DNA of 60,332 nucleotides from Synechococcus sp. CCY 0621. Its GTDB lineage: Bacteria; Cyanobacteriota; Cyanobacteriia; PCC-6307; Cyanobiaceae. The stretch is taken from contig NZ_JAFKRH010000020.1 of NCBI RefSeq assembly GCF_019038465.1, positions 1 through 60,332 on the forward strand. Direction: 5' to 3'. The position numbers were made by a program, and so were the translations under genes. The notes beneath the pieces are model-generated. The model was given only the letters and a program-made list of their open reading frames with translations. It was not told where the DNA came from and made no database searches. Below are positions 52,915 through 60,332 of the stretch, piece by piece (position 1 is the first letter of the stretch; each line of letters opens with the position of its first letter).

Positions 52915-53997
52915 GTGACCCTCGCCTACAGCCCCAACGCGGCGGCCTTACTCACAGCCGCCGCGGCGGCCCTGCTCACGGCGCTGATCGTGCCGGTGAT
53001 CCGAAGGCTCGGTCTGCGCTGGGGGCTGGTCGATCCGCCGGATGACCGCAAGCAGCACACCCTGCCCATGGTGCGGCTCGGTGGCGTGGGAATCGTGGCT
53101 GGCTTCAGCCTTTCGCTGGCCTGCACCTGGGCCTTCGGCGGCTTCGCCGAGCTGACTCCCGACAAGGACCAGTTGATCTGGACCACCCTCGCCGGGGCGC
53201 TCTGCTATTTCATCATCGGCCTGGCCGATGACCTGTTCGCCCTGCCTCCCCTGCCACGCCTGGTCGGCCAGGTGCTGGTGGCCGCAGCGGTGTGGAACCA
53301 GGGCGTACGCATCGGCAGCATCGACCTGCCCTTCGGACTGGGCAACTCCTTCGCCGGGCTGCCGCTGCCGGAGGGCCTGAGCCTGCTGGCCACGGTGGTC
53401 TGGCTGGTGGGCATCACCAACGCCATCAACTGGCTCGATGGCCTCGATGGGCTGGCGGCCGGGGTGAGCGGCATCGCCGCCGTGGGCCTGCTCTCGGTGA
53501 GCTTCAGCCTCAGCCAGCCCGCCGCCGGTCTGCTGGCGGCAGCCCTGGCCGGGAGCTGTCTGGGCTTCCTGCGCCACAACTTCAACCCGGCCCGCATCTT
53601 CATGGGGGATGGCGGCTCCTACTTCCTCGGCTTCGCCCTGGCGGCGATCAGCATCGTGGGTCCTGCCAAGCGGCTCACCAGCGTCAGCCTGTTGCTGCCC
53701 CTGCTGATCCTGTCCCTGCCCCTGGCCGACATGTCGGCGGTGATCATGGGACGCCTCAAGGCGGGCCGCTCGCCCTTCTATCCGGATCGCCGTCACCTGC
53801 ACCACCGCCTGCTGCGGGCCGGTTTCAGCCACCGGCGCACCGTGGTGGTCATCTACGCCTTCACCCAGTGGCTGGCCTCCATTGCCCTGGTGCTGGCCAA
53901 TGCTGAGATGCGTTTCCTCTGGCTGGCCCTGGCCACGGCGGTGCTGATCGCCGTGCTCGTGGTCTGCCGCCGCCAGATGCAGCAGGAGGCCAAGTGA
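52915..53997 (+). CDS. WecA/MraY-type phospho-N-acetylhexosamine transferase
   Basis: This integral membrane enzyme of about 10 helices attaches a sugar phosphate to undecaprenyl phosphate as the first step of a lipid-linked glycan. The 360-residue protein has [21 protein letters not shown] (conserved Asp pair), [31 protein letters not shown] and [12 protein letters not shown], all marking the polyprenyl-P GlcNAc/MurNAc transferase superfamily. The GTG at 52915 is used because no ATG fits. WecA and MraY cannot be told apart with certainty, but HLHHR favours the WecA/TagO branch. It overlaps cinA by 4 bases (GTGA). Confidence 0.88.
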   Translation: MTLAYSPNAAALLTAAAAALLTALIVPVIRRLGLRWGLVDPPDDRKQHTLPMVRLGGVGIVAGFSLSLACTWAFGGFAELTPDKDQLIWTTLAGALCYFIIGLADDLFALPPLPRLVGQVLVAAAVWNQGVRIGSIDLPFGLGNSFAGLPLPEGLSLLATVVWLVGITNAINWLDGLDGLAAGVSGIAAVGLLSVSFSLSQPAAGLLAAALAGSCLGFLRHNFNPARIFMGDGGSYFLGFALAAISIVGPAKRLTSVSLLLPLLILSLPLADMSAVIMGRLKAGRSPFYPDRRHLHHRLLRAGFSHRRTVVVIYAFTQWLASIALVLANAEMRFLWLALATAVLIAVLVVCRRQMQQEAK

Positions 53998-55268
53998 GCG
54001 GCCCCCCCGGCGGCGCCGGGGTGGAGGTGCTCTGCATCGGCACCGAGCTGCTGCTGGGCAACATCGTCAACGGCAATGCCCGCTGGCTGGCCGAGCAGCT
54101 GGCGGCGCTCGGGGCTGTGCACCACCGCCAGCTGGTGGTGGGCGACAACCGGGATCGGCTGATCGAAGCGGTGCGACAGGCCTCGGGCCGCTGCCGGGTG
54201 CTGGTCACCACCGGCGGCCTGGGGCCCACCCCCGACGACCTCACCACCGAGGCGATCGCGGCGGCCTTCGGCGCCGACCTGGTGGAGCACGGCGAGATCT
54301 GGGCGGCGATCCAGGCCCGGATCACGGCCCGGGGCCGGAGTGTGGCCCCCTCCAACCGCAAGCAGGCCCTGCTGCCGCGTGGGGCCGCCGTGCTGCCCAA
54401 CCCCACCGGCACCGCGCCCGGAATGATCTGGACCCCGGTGCCGGGGTTCACCGTGCTCACGTTCCCAGGGGTGCCCAGCGAACTGCGGGCGATGTGGGAG
54501 GCCACCGCCGCTCCCTGGCTGCGGGAGGCGGGCCTGGCGGGCGGGGTGTTCGCCAGCCGTATGCTGCGTTTCTGGGGCGTGGCCGAATCGGACCTGGCGG
54601 AGCGGGTGCAGGACCTGCTGGCGCTGGAGAACCCGACCGTGGCGCCCTACGCCGGTGCCGGGGAGGTGAAGCTGCGCGTCACGGCCAGGGCGGCCGATGG
54701 GGCCGCCGCCGTCGCCCTGCTGGCCCCGGTGGAGGCGGAACTGCGCCGCCGAACCGGTGCCAGCTGTTTCGGCGCCGATGGCGACAGCCTGGCCTCGGTG
54801 GTGCTGGCGCAGCTGCGCCGCCGCGGCGAGACCCTGGCGGTGGCGGAGTCGTGCACCGGTGGCGGCCTCGGCGCGGCCCTGGTGGCGGTGCCGGCGGCCT
54901 CGGAGGTGTTTCTCGGTGGGGTGATCGCCTACGCCAACGCCGTGAAGCAGGACCTGCTGGGAGTGCCGGCCGAACTGCTCGATGCCCATGGAGCGGTGAG
55001 CGACCCGGTGGCCGAGGCGATGGCGGCAGGGGCGAGGCGCCTGACGGGAGCGACCTGGGCCATCGCGGTGACGGGCATCGCCGGGCCGGGTGGGGGCAGC
55101 ACCGAGAAGCCCGTGGGGCTGGTGCACATCGCCATCGCCGGCCCCGACGGCTGCCGCAGCGAGCCGGTGCGCTTCGGCAGTGGCCGTGAGCGCACCTGGA
55201 TCCAGACGCTGACGGTGGGGGAAAGCCTGAACCGTCTGCGGTTACGGCTGAACATTGCGGCCATCTGA
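53994..55268 (+). CDS. cinA: Competence/damage-inducible protein CinA (MoCF and nicotinamide-deamidase domains)
   Basis: A 424-residue two-domain protein. The N-terminal domain ([37 protein letters not shown]) is the molybdopterin-binding/ADP-ribose pyrophosphatase fold; the C-terminal domain ([36 protein letters not shown]) is the CinA nicotinamide mononucleotide deamidase fold. Together they act in pyridine-nucleotide recycling. The GTG start at 53994 overlaps the transferase stop (GTGA). Confidence 0.92.
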   Translation: MSGPPGGAGVEVLCIGTELLLGNIVNGNARWLAEQLAALGAVHHRQLVVGDNRDRLIEAVRQASGRCRVLVTTGGLGPTPDDLTTEAIAAAFGADLVEHGEIWAAIQARITARGRSVAPSNRKQALLPRGAAVLPNPTGTAPGMIWTPVPGFTVLTFPGVPSELRAMWEATAAPWLREAGLAGGVFASRMLRFWGVAESDLAERVQDLLALENPTVAPYAGAGEVKLRVTARAADGAAAVALLAPVEAELRRRTGASCFGADGDSLASVVLAQLRRRGETLAVAESCTGGGLGAALVAVPAASEVFLGGVIAYANAVKQDLLGVPAELLDAHGAVSDPVAEAMAAGARRLTGATWAIAVTGIAGPGGGSTEKPVGLVHIAIAGPDGCRSEPVRFGSGRERTWIQTLTVGESLNRLRLRLNIAAI

Positions 55269-55623
55269 TCGGGCCCCATCGGAACATCTGCTGCCCCGGC
55301 CGCCATCGATCACGAATCCTGTGCCATGGACTTTTCCCCCCTGCCTGCCACTTTTCCCCCGAAAGAGCGGGGCTTTTCCACAGGCTGCCGGGGCCGGGGG
55401 GAGCTGCTGTAGGGCTGCTCGGGTCTTGTTGCGGGAAAGGCCTTCCCCCCTTGACCGCACGCATCCCCGCAGGCAGGTCCGACCGCCGCCTCCGACCGGT
55501 GGCCGGGAAACCGCCCCCCGCCGTGATTCTCAACGGCGGTCCCTTGGGACCGGAGCGGTGGGGCCCACTTTGACGCGGGGGGGAGCCCCATGGCCTGATG
55601 GGGGGACCGACGACCAGCGCCGC
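55269..55623. other. Region between cinA and DUF2811-leuCD; likely leader or promoter
   Basis: A 355-base gap with no supported gene. It includes a terminator-like element after cinA (CCCCG-AAAGAG-CGGGG then CTTTT near 55357-55377), a TTTTCCACA word (55374-55382, resembling a DnaA box), and GC-rich hairpins such as GGGAAAGGCCTTCCCC. A 28-codon frame starts at ATG 55326 but has no run of leucine codons, so it is probably not a leuC attenuator peptide. The promoter of the DUF2811-leuC-leuD genes must lie here. Confidence 0.45.
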
Positions 55624-55902
55624 ATGAGCCAGATCCCCGACCACGCTCCCCGAACCGTGAGCATCGAGAACCAGATGCCGGAGGACCTCTTCGAGGCCAT
55701 GCGGGAGTTCATCCGGGTCCACCCCCAGTGGGATCAGTACCGGCTGATGCAGGCCGCCCTGGCCGGTTTTCTGTTCCAGCACGCCAGCCATGACCGGGCC
55801 GTGGCCCGCCACTACCTCGATGGGCTGTTCCGGCGGGAGCCCGCCCCGGCGGAACAGACGCCTTCTAGGGTGGTTTCAGACCGTCTCGATCCTTCCTCTT
55901 GA
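55624..55902 (+). CDS. DUF2811 family protein
   Basis: A 92-residue protein ([20 protein letters not shown], then [20 protein letters not shown]) of a small cyanobacterial family of unknown function; the [19 protein letters not shown] block is typical. Its stop overlaps the TTG start of leuC by 3 bases (TTGA), so it is translated with the leucine genes. The C-terminal 20 residues are variable. Confidence 0.8.
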   Translation: MSQIPDHAPRTVSIENQMPEDLFEAMREFIRVHPQWDQYRLMQAALAGFLFQHASHDRAVARHYLDGLFRREPAPAEQTPSRVVSDRLDPSS

Positions 55903-57341
55903 GCGCCGGCACCCTCTACGACAAGGTCTGGGAGTTGCACCGGGTCGCTGACCTGCCGGGCGGAGCCACCCAGCTGTTCATCGGGCTGCACCTGATCCAT
56001 GAGGTCACCAGCCCCCAGGCCTTCGCCGCCCTGGACGACCTGGGTCTGACCGTGCGCCATCCCGAGCGCACGGTGGCCACGGTGGACCACATCGTGCCCA
56101 CCACCTCCCAGGCCCGCCCGTTCGCCGACCCCCTGGCCGAGGCGATGCTGGCCACCCTGGAGGGCAACTGTGCTCGCCACGGCATCACCCTGCATGGCCT
56201 GGGCAGTGGCCGCCAGGGGATCGTCCATGTGATCGCCCCGGAGCTGGGGCTCACCCAGCCGGGCATGACCGTGGCCTGCGGTGATTCCCACACCTCCACC
56301 CACGGCGCCTTCGGCGCTATCGCCTTCGGCATCGGCACCAGCCAGGTGCGCGACGTGCTCGCCAGCCAGAGCCTGGCCATGGCCAAGCTCAAGGTGCGGC
56401 GCATCCGGGTGGTGGGGGTGCTGCAGAGCGGCGTCTTCGCCAAGGACCTGGTGCTCCACATCATCCGGCGCCTGGGGGTCAAGAGTGGCGTCGGCTATGC
56501 CTACGAGTTCGCCGGACCGGCGATCGAGGCCCTCTCGATGGAGGAGCGGATGACGCTCTGCAACATGGCCATCGAGGGCGGCGCCCGCTGCGGCTACGTC
56601 AACCCCGATGCCGTCACCTTCGCCTACCTGAAGGGCCGGCCCCACGCCCCCAGCGGCGACGCCTGGGAACGGGCCGTGGCCTGGTGGAGCTCCCTGGCTT
56701 CGGGGCCACAGGCCAGTTTCGACGATGAGGTGGTGTTTGATGCCGCCACGATCGCGCCCACCATCACCTGGGGCATCACGCCTGGCCAGGCCATCGGCGT
56801 CGACGAAACGGTACCCACCCTCGACCAGACCGAGAGCGACGAGCGGCCGATCGCCGAGGAGGCCTACCGCTACATGGATCTGCGTCCCGGTGCGCCGATC
56901 GAGGGGTTGCCGGTGGATGTCTGCTTCATCGGCAGCTGCACCAACGGCCGCCTCAGCGATCTGCGGGCCGCCGCCGCCGTGGCCCGTGGCCGCCACGTGG
57001 CCGCCGGCATCAAAGCTTTCGTGGTGCCGGGCAGTGAGCAGGTGGCGGCCGAGGCCGAGGCCGAGGGCCTCGATGCGGTGTTCCGCGCCGCCGGCTTCGA
57101 GTGGCGCGAACCGGGCTGCTCGATGTGCCTGGCCATGAACCCCGACCGCCTCGAGGGGCGTCAGATCAGCGCCAGTTCCAGCAACCGCAACTTCAAGGGG
57201 CGCCAGGGGTCGGCCACCGGCCGCACCCTGCTGATGAGCCCCGCCATGGTGGCGGCGGCGGCCGTGAGCGGCCATGTGGCCGACGTGCGCCGCCTGGTCG
57301 CCGCCCCGTCGACCCCAGAGTCCGCCAGCACCCGAGCATGA
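55899..57341 (+). CDS. leuC: 3-isopropylmalate dehydratase large subunit
   Basis: LeuC with LeuD converts 2- to 3-isopropylmalate in leucine synthesis, using a [4Fe-4S] cluster. The 480-residue protein has [37 protein letters not shown], and the cluster cysteines in [14 protein letters not shown] and GCSMCLAMN. The start is a TTG at 55899, overlapping the DUF2811 stop; the first residues (SAGTLYDKV) agree with the family, so the TTG is well placed. Its stop overlaps leuD by 4 bases. Confidence 0.95.
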   Translation: MSAGTLYDKVWELHRVADLPGGATQLFIGLHLIHEVTSPQAFAALDDLGLTVRHPERTVATVDHIVPTTSQARPFADPLAEAMLATLEGNCARHGITLHGLGSGRQGIVHVIAPELGLTQPGMTVACGDSHTSTHGAFGAIAFGIGTSQVRDVLASQSLAMAKLKVRRIRVVGVLQSGVFAKDLVLHIIRRLGVKSGVGYAYEFAGPAIEALSMEERMTLCNMAIEGGARCGYVNPDAVTFAYLKGRPHAPSGDAWERAVAWWSSLASGPQASFDDEVVFDAATIAPTITWGITPGQAIGVDETVPTLDQTESDERPIAEEAYRYMDLRPGAPIEGLPVDVCFIGSCTNGRLSDLRAAAAVARGRHVAAGIKAFVVPGSEQVAAEAEAEGLDAVFRAAGFEWREPGCSMCLAMNPDRLEGRQISASSSNRNFKGRQGSATGRTLLMSPAMVAAAAVSGHVADVRRLVAAPSTPESASTRA

Positions 57342-57970
57342 GCGCCACCCCTTTCCCGGCCGGACCGATCCAGGGCTGTGCAGGCCGCGCCGTCGTCGTG
57401 CCCGGCGACGACATCGACACCGACCGGATCATCCCGGCCCGTTACCTGAAGTGCGTCACCTTCGACGGCCTTGCGGAGGGCGTCTTCGCCGATGACCGCA
57501 GCGAGCTGGCGGGCGATCACCCCTTCGATCGGGCTGAGAACCAGGGCGCCGCGATTCTCGTGGTGAACCGCAACTTCGGCTGCGGCTCCAGCCGCGAGCA
57601 CGCCCCCCAGGCGCTGATGCGCTGGGGTCTGCGGGCGGTGATCGGCGAAAGCTTTGCCGAGATCTTCTTCGGCAACTGCCTGGCCCTGGGAATCCCCTGT
57701 CTCAGCGCCGACCACGACGCCGTGCTGGCCCTGCAGGCCGCCATCGCCGCCCATCCTGGCGCCGTTCTCCAGCTCGATCTGGAGCCACCCAGGGTGACGC
57801 TCGAGGCCGGCAGCGAGATTCTGGAATGGCCCCTGGCGCTGGCAGCCGGTCCGCGCCGCATGCTGGTGAGCGGCGAATGGAACGGCACCGCTCAGCTGGT
57901 GGACCATGACACCGAACTGCGGGCCACCGCGAGCCGGCTTCCCTATCTGAACGGGTTCGCGGCCGCCTAG
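57338..57970 (+). CDS. leuD: 3-isopropylmalate dehydratase small subunit
   Basis: The 210-residue partner of LeuC, with [35 protein letters not shown] and [20 protein letters not shown], the swivelling-domain motifs of the aconitase family. The ATG start overlaps the leuC stop (ATGA at 57338-57341). It overlaps the convergent outer-membrane gene by 4 bases. Confidence 0.95.
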   Translation: MSATPFPAGPIQGCAGRAVVVPGDDIDTDRIIPARYLKCVTFDGLAEGVFADDRSELAGDHPFDRAENQGAAILVVNRNFGCGSSREHAPQALMRWGLRAVIGESFAEIFFGNCLALGIPCLSADHDAVLALQAAIAAHPGAVLQLDLEPPRVTLEAGSEILEWPLALAAGPRRMLVSGEWNGTAQLVDHDTELRATASRLPYLNGFAAA

Positions 57971-60332
57971 AAGGGCCGCTGCAGCACGCCCTGGGTGGGG
58001 TGATAGGGGATGAAGGGGGTGCCGGGACCCTTGAAGTTGAAATCGTTGAGGCGCAGCCGGATGCCGCCCAGCCCGTCGTAGGGGCTGTAGTAGACACCGA
58101 TTTCGTAGGAGCGCCGCTGCCAGCGCAGCTCCACATAGGAGCCGGTGACATCGCCGTAGAAGCCCGAATTGGGATCCACGTTGAAGCCGATGCCGCCGCT
58201 GAAGACCAGCGGCCCAACGATCTGCTGCGAGAGGCCGATGCCGATCGTGCCCAGGTCGACGGCGCGGTCGAAGTTCAGCGGGCTCTGACCCTGCCGCAAG
58301 GTGATGCCGCCGGTGACCGTCAGCTGGGTGTAGTCGAGGAAGGGCTTCTCGAAGCGTCCCAGGGTGAGGGTGGGACCACCGGAGAGGCCGACCGTGTTCT
58401 GGTTGGTGCCATCACTGAAGTAAGCGGCCACGCCGAGCAGGTTGGCGTTGAAGCGCAGGCCAGGAACGATCGGTACCGGTGTATTGGCCAGGGAGATCAC
58501 CGGAGGGCTGGTGGTGGGCTTGCCGGTCCAGATCGGGTAAGAGAAATTGAAGGAGCCGATGGCGTTGGCACGCCACACCTGCAGCAGATCGGTGTTGTTG
58601 GTCTGCACGGCCTGGAAGTTGCCCACGCCCATGCGCCAGTAGTAGCTGCGGGCCAGCTTGCCCCAGTTGGGCAGACTGCCCTGCTTCTCGAGCGAGACGC
58701 CATAGGCGGAGTAGACGTCCTGCTCGCCCAGGGAGCCGTTCCAGGTGCGGAAGCGGTAGGCCCCGAAGAGGCGGAAGGTGCTGTAGCCCACAAGGGGCAA
58801 GTGCACCAGCCGGGACAGGTCGCCGAAGCTGCGGGTGCCGTTGGCGATGTTGTCGGGATTGAAGGTGGAGAGACTGAGGCGGGCATCGGCGTTGAAGCCC
58901 AGCAGAGGCCCCGTGAGACGGGCATCCAGACCGAAGTAGTCGCCGCCCTTGGCCGGTTGCTCAACGATGGTGGTGGAACCCGACGGTGACCCGGGCAGGG
59001 GGTAGGCGTCGGTGTTGCCGGTGTAGAGGCGCTGGATCATCACCTGCGGTTGCAGGTTGAGGAGCCCCTTCTCACCGATCTTGATCGGCACGTTGTAGCC
59101 GAGGAAGAAGCCGTCCCGGTCTTCCCTGTCGTTGCCCAGCACCAGAGGATTGCTCACCTCCTCCTGCTTCTGGATGCGGCGCTGGCGGGTGACGCGGACC
59201 GGCAGGCGATCCTCCAGCCGCAACGTGTTGCGGCGCGCCTTCACCAGGGTGTCGCCGTTGGGCAGCAGGGTGATGACGACCTTCTCCGAATCCATCCACG
59301 ACTGGGCCGGCGTGAAGGGATCGTTGGTGAAGCCCACCCGGTCGCCGGAGAGGGTGTTGGGGGTGAACTTGAGGCGCCGGGCCTGGATGCGCCAGCGGCT
59401 CACGGTGCCCTTGATCAGTTCCTGGTTGCCCGTGGTGGTCTGGTCCTTGAGCTGCTCGGGGCGGGTGGTTCCGAAATCGTTGGCCGTGTCCGGTGTGGTG
59501 AACTCCCGCGGGAAGCCGAAGCGCCGCTCAGCCTTGAGGCTGCGCTCGAAGGTCACGTTCTCCACCCGCTGGGGAATCCTGGCGATGGCCTCGCGCCGCA
59601 GTCGTTCCTGATGCCGGGCGTTGCGCCACACGCCCCCCTGGTTGGGGGGTGCGGCCTGAGGCGGCGGCGGGGCGGGCTGGCCGCTGGTGCCGGTCCAGCC
59701 GGGGCCCATCGTCACCTGCTCGAGCTGCTGGGCCAGCCCATCGGGTTGCTCGCTGGCCAGGGGTGGGGCCCCCGGGCAACCCTGGGCGGGCGGCACCGGC
59801 ATCGGCTGGCTGGCGATCTTGTCGGTGCCGAAGCGGTAGCGCAGGCCCAGCAGGTAGGCGTTGCTGCCCTCGCTGACACCACTGAAGGTGCCGTAGGCCC
59901 CCGAGCGGTGGTGGATACGGCCCACGGCTGACCAGCGCGGGGTGACCAGGGCCTCCACCTCGAAGGCCAGGTAGTTGAGCAGGCGCGCCGAGTTCTGGCG
60001 GAAGGTCTGCTCGTAGTTGCTCTTGGCCGTGGTGACGCTCAGGCCCTCCACGAAGAAGATGTTGAGCCAGGGCCGCAGCCACAGGCGAAGGCCGAGACCA
60101 CCGGTGAACTCGCCGAAGTTCTGGGCGGGGGTGTTGGCGAAGGGGATCAGCTGGTTGAAGCCGCCCCCCGGCTGGGCACTCGCCCGGTGGCCCAGCAGGT
60201 TGGCATCGAACTCCAGCGACAGAGGGCCTGCCTGGAACAGGCGGCGCTGCATCCCGATCCCCCCCAGATATTCGGGCCGGAAGCGGCCGCTGAAGGTGAA
60301 GGTGTCGCCGAATTCACCGGCATACATCTGGC
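57967..60332 (-). CDS. Outer-membrane protein with PagL-like barrel and DUF3769 (LptD-like) region, 5' end outside window
   Basis: The visible part is 787 residues with no start inside the window (the frame is open to the right edge). From the ATG at 60327, residues about 1-167 look like an outer-membrane barrel; RIHHRSGAYGTFSGVSEGSN (137-156) resembles the catalytic stretch of PagL lipid A deacylase, with H140, S142 and E153 at nearly the PagL spacing (His-x-Ser, Glu about 12 later). A Pro-rich linker (about 170-240) leads to an LptA/OstA-like segment (KGTVSRWRIQARRLKFT, VGFTNDPFTPAQSW) and then a long DUF3769 beta-barrel (GYNVPIKIGEKGLLNLQPQV; FNPDNIANGTRSFGDLS). Known: LptD inserts LPS into the outer membrane. 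The deacylase link is inference. The gene overlaps leuD by 4 bases. Confidence 0.8.
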   Translation of the reverse strand, partial: QMYAGEFGDTFTFSGRFRPEYLGGIGMQRRLFQAGPLSLEFDANLLGHRASAQPGGGFNQLIPFANTPAQNFGEFTGGLGLRLWLRPWLNIFFVEGLSVTTAKSNYEQTFRQNSARLLNYLAFEVEALVTPRWSAVGRIHHRSGAYGTFSGVSEGSNAYLLGLRYRFGTDKIASQPMPVPPAQGCPGAPPLASEQPDGLAQQLEQVTMGPGWTGTSGQPAPPPPQAAPPNQGGVWRNARHQERLRREAIARIPQRVENVTFERSLKAERRFGFPREFTTPDTANDFGTTRPEQLKDQTTTGNQELIKGTVSRWRIQARRLKFTPNTLSGDRVGFTNDPFTPAQSWMDSEKVVITLLPNGDTLVKARRNTLRLEDRLPVRVTRQRRIQKQEEVSNPLVLGNDREDRDGFFLGYNVPIKIGEKGLLNLQPQVMIQRLYTGNTDAYPLPGSPSGSTTIVEQPAKGGDYFGLDARLTGPLLGFNADARLSLSTFNPDNIANGTRSFGDLSRLVHLPLVGYSTFRLFGAYRFRTWNGSLGEQDVYSAYGVSLEKQGSLPNWGKLARSYYWRMGVGNFQAVQTNNTDLLQVWRANAIGSFNFSYPIWTGKPTTSPPVISLANTPVPIVPGLRFNANLLGVAAYFSDGTNQNTVGLSGGPTLTLGRFEKPFLDYTQLTVTGGITLRQGQSPLNFDRAVDLGTIGIGLSQQIVGPLVFSGGIGFNVDPNSGFYGDVTGSYVELRWQRRSYEIGVYYSPYDGLGGIRLRLNDFNFKGPGTPFIPYHPTQGVLQRPF

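Noticed and set aside
55326..55412. 28-codon frame in the leuC leader, considered as an attenuator peptide
   Set aside because: It has only a few scattered Leu codons (two at the very end) and no terminator/antiterminator pair that I could draw with confidence.
55269..55623. Replication origin
   Set aside because: Only one DnaA-like word and no dnaN or other origin-linked genes nearby.
55812..57275. 487-codon minus-strand frame opposite leuC
   Set aside because: Shadow of leuC; His/Gly/Ala-rich and without a recognisable domain.

Overview
The window looks like chromosome of a high-GC picocyanobacterium of the Cyanobium/Synechococcus (alpha-cyanobacterial) type. The evidence is a photosystem II gene (psbK), the magnesium chelatase subunit chlD, a run of small cyanobacteria-type families (DUF3155, DUF3181, DUF2811, DUF4278, DUF4079, DUF1997, a Nif11-like leader), a carotenoid oxygenase, and scattered HIP1 octamers (GCGATCGC, for example at 4786, 7812, 26284 and 42940). 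Genes are packed tightly on both strands. Many neighbours overlap by 4 bases head-to-tail, or by 4-55 bases at convergent 3' ends.

Region 1-4.4 kb is different: visibly poorer in G+C, sparse, and carrying a fused FkbM-methyltransferase/glycosyltransferase, a decayed IS3-type insertion sequence and non-coding remnants. It borders gmd (GDP-mannose dehydratase), so it reads as the edge of a surface-polysaccharide island. Two more AT-richer glycosyltransferase genes (17.7-18.7 kb and 22.5-23.3 kb) sit as isolated insertions in the housekeeping backbone.

Region 5.4-16.9 kb: yvcK/cofD-like gene, an MlaF-MlaD lipid-transport pair, chlD, folK, a NUDIX hydrolase, a DNA photolyase, a DegT aminotransferase, a thioredoxin-like protein, a lipoprotein and a phosphopantetheinyl transferase. 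Region 16.9-30.5 kb: fabI, beta-carbonic anhydrase, hisB, a tiny secreted Cys-rich peptide, carotenoid oxygenase, Nif11-like peptide, rdgB, a phosphoglucomutase-type enzyme, a TM0106-type RecB-like nuclease, ygfZ, pyrE, tRNA-Met(CAT), and a 2OG-Fe(II) hydroxylase.

Region 30.5-45.9 kb: CNNM/CorC-type transporter, Gfo/Idh oxidoreductase, a 1,076-residue homologue of eukaryotic phosphorylase kinase alpha/beta subunits, a WecG/TagA glycosyltransferase, psbK, tgt (apparently with an ATC start), cobS, a soluble histidine kinase, DUF3155, an esterase, purH, DUF4079, DUF1997 and ispH. Region 46-60.3 kb: amt with a candidate NtcA-controlled promoter, DUF4278, sfsA, murJ, three small conserved genes, tRNA-Arg(ACG), glyA, a WecA-type transferase, cinA, DUF2811-leuC-leuD, and the 3' part of a large outer-membrane gene. 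That last gene appears to join a PagL-like lipid A deacylase barrel to a DUF3769 (LptD-like) region.

Functional themes are cell-envelope building (mla pair, murJ, wecA-type, wecG-type, gmd, three glycosyltransferases, outer-membrane protein), cofactor and pigment synthesis (chlD, folK, cobS, ispH, hisB, leuCD, purH, pyrE) and nitrogen uptake (amt). No CRISPR array, rRNA operon, prophage or intact transposon was seen. All functional calls come from reading motifs by eye; no database search was run.
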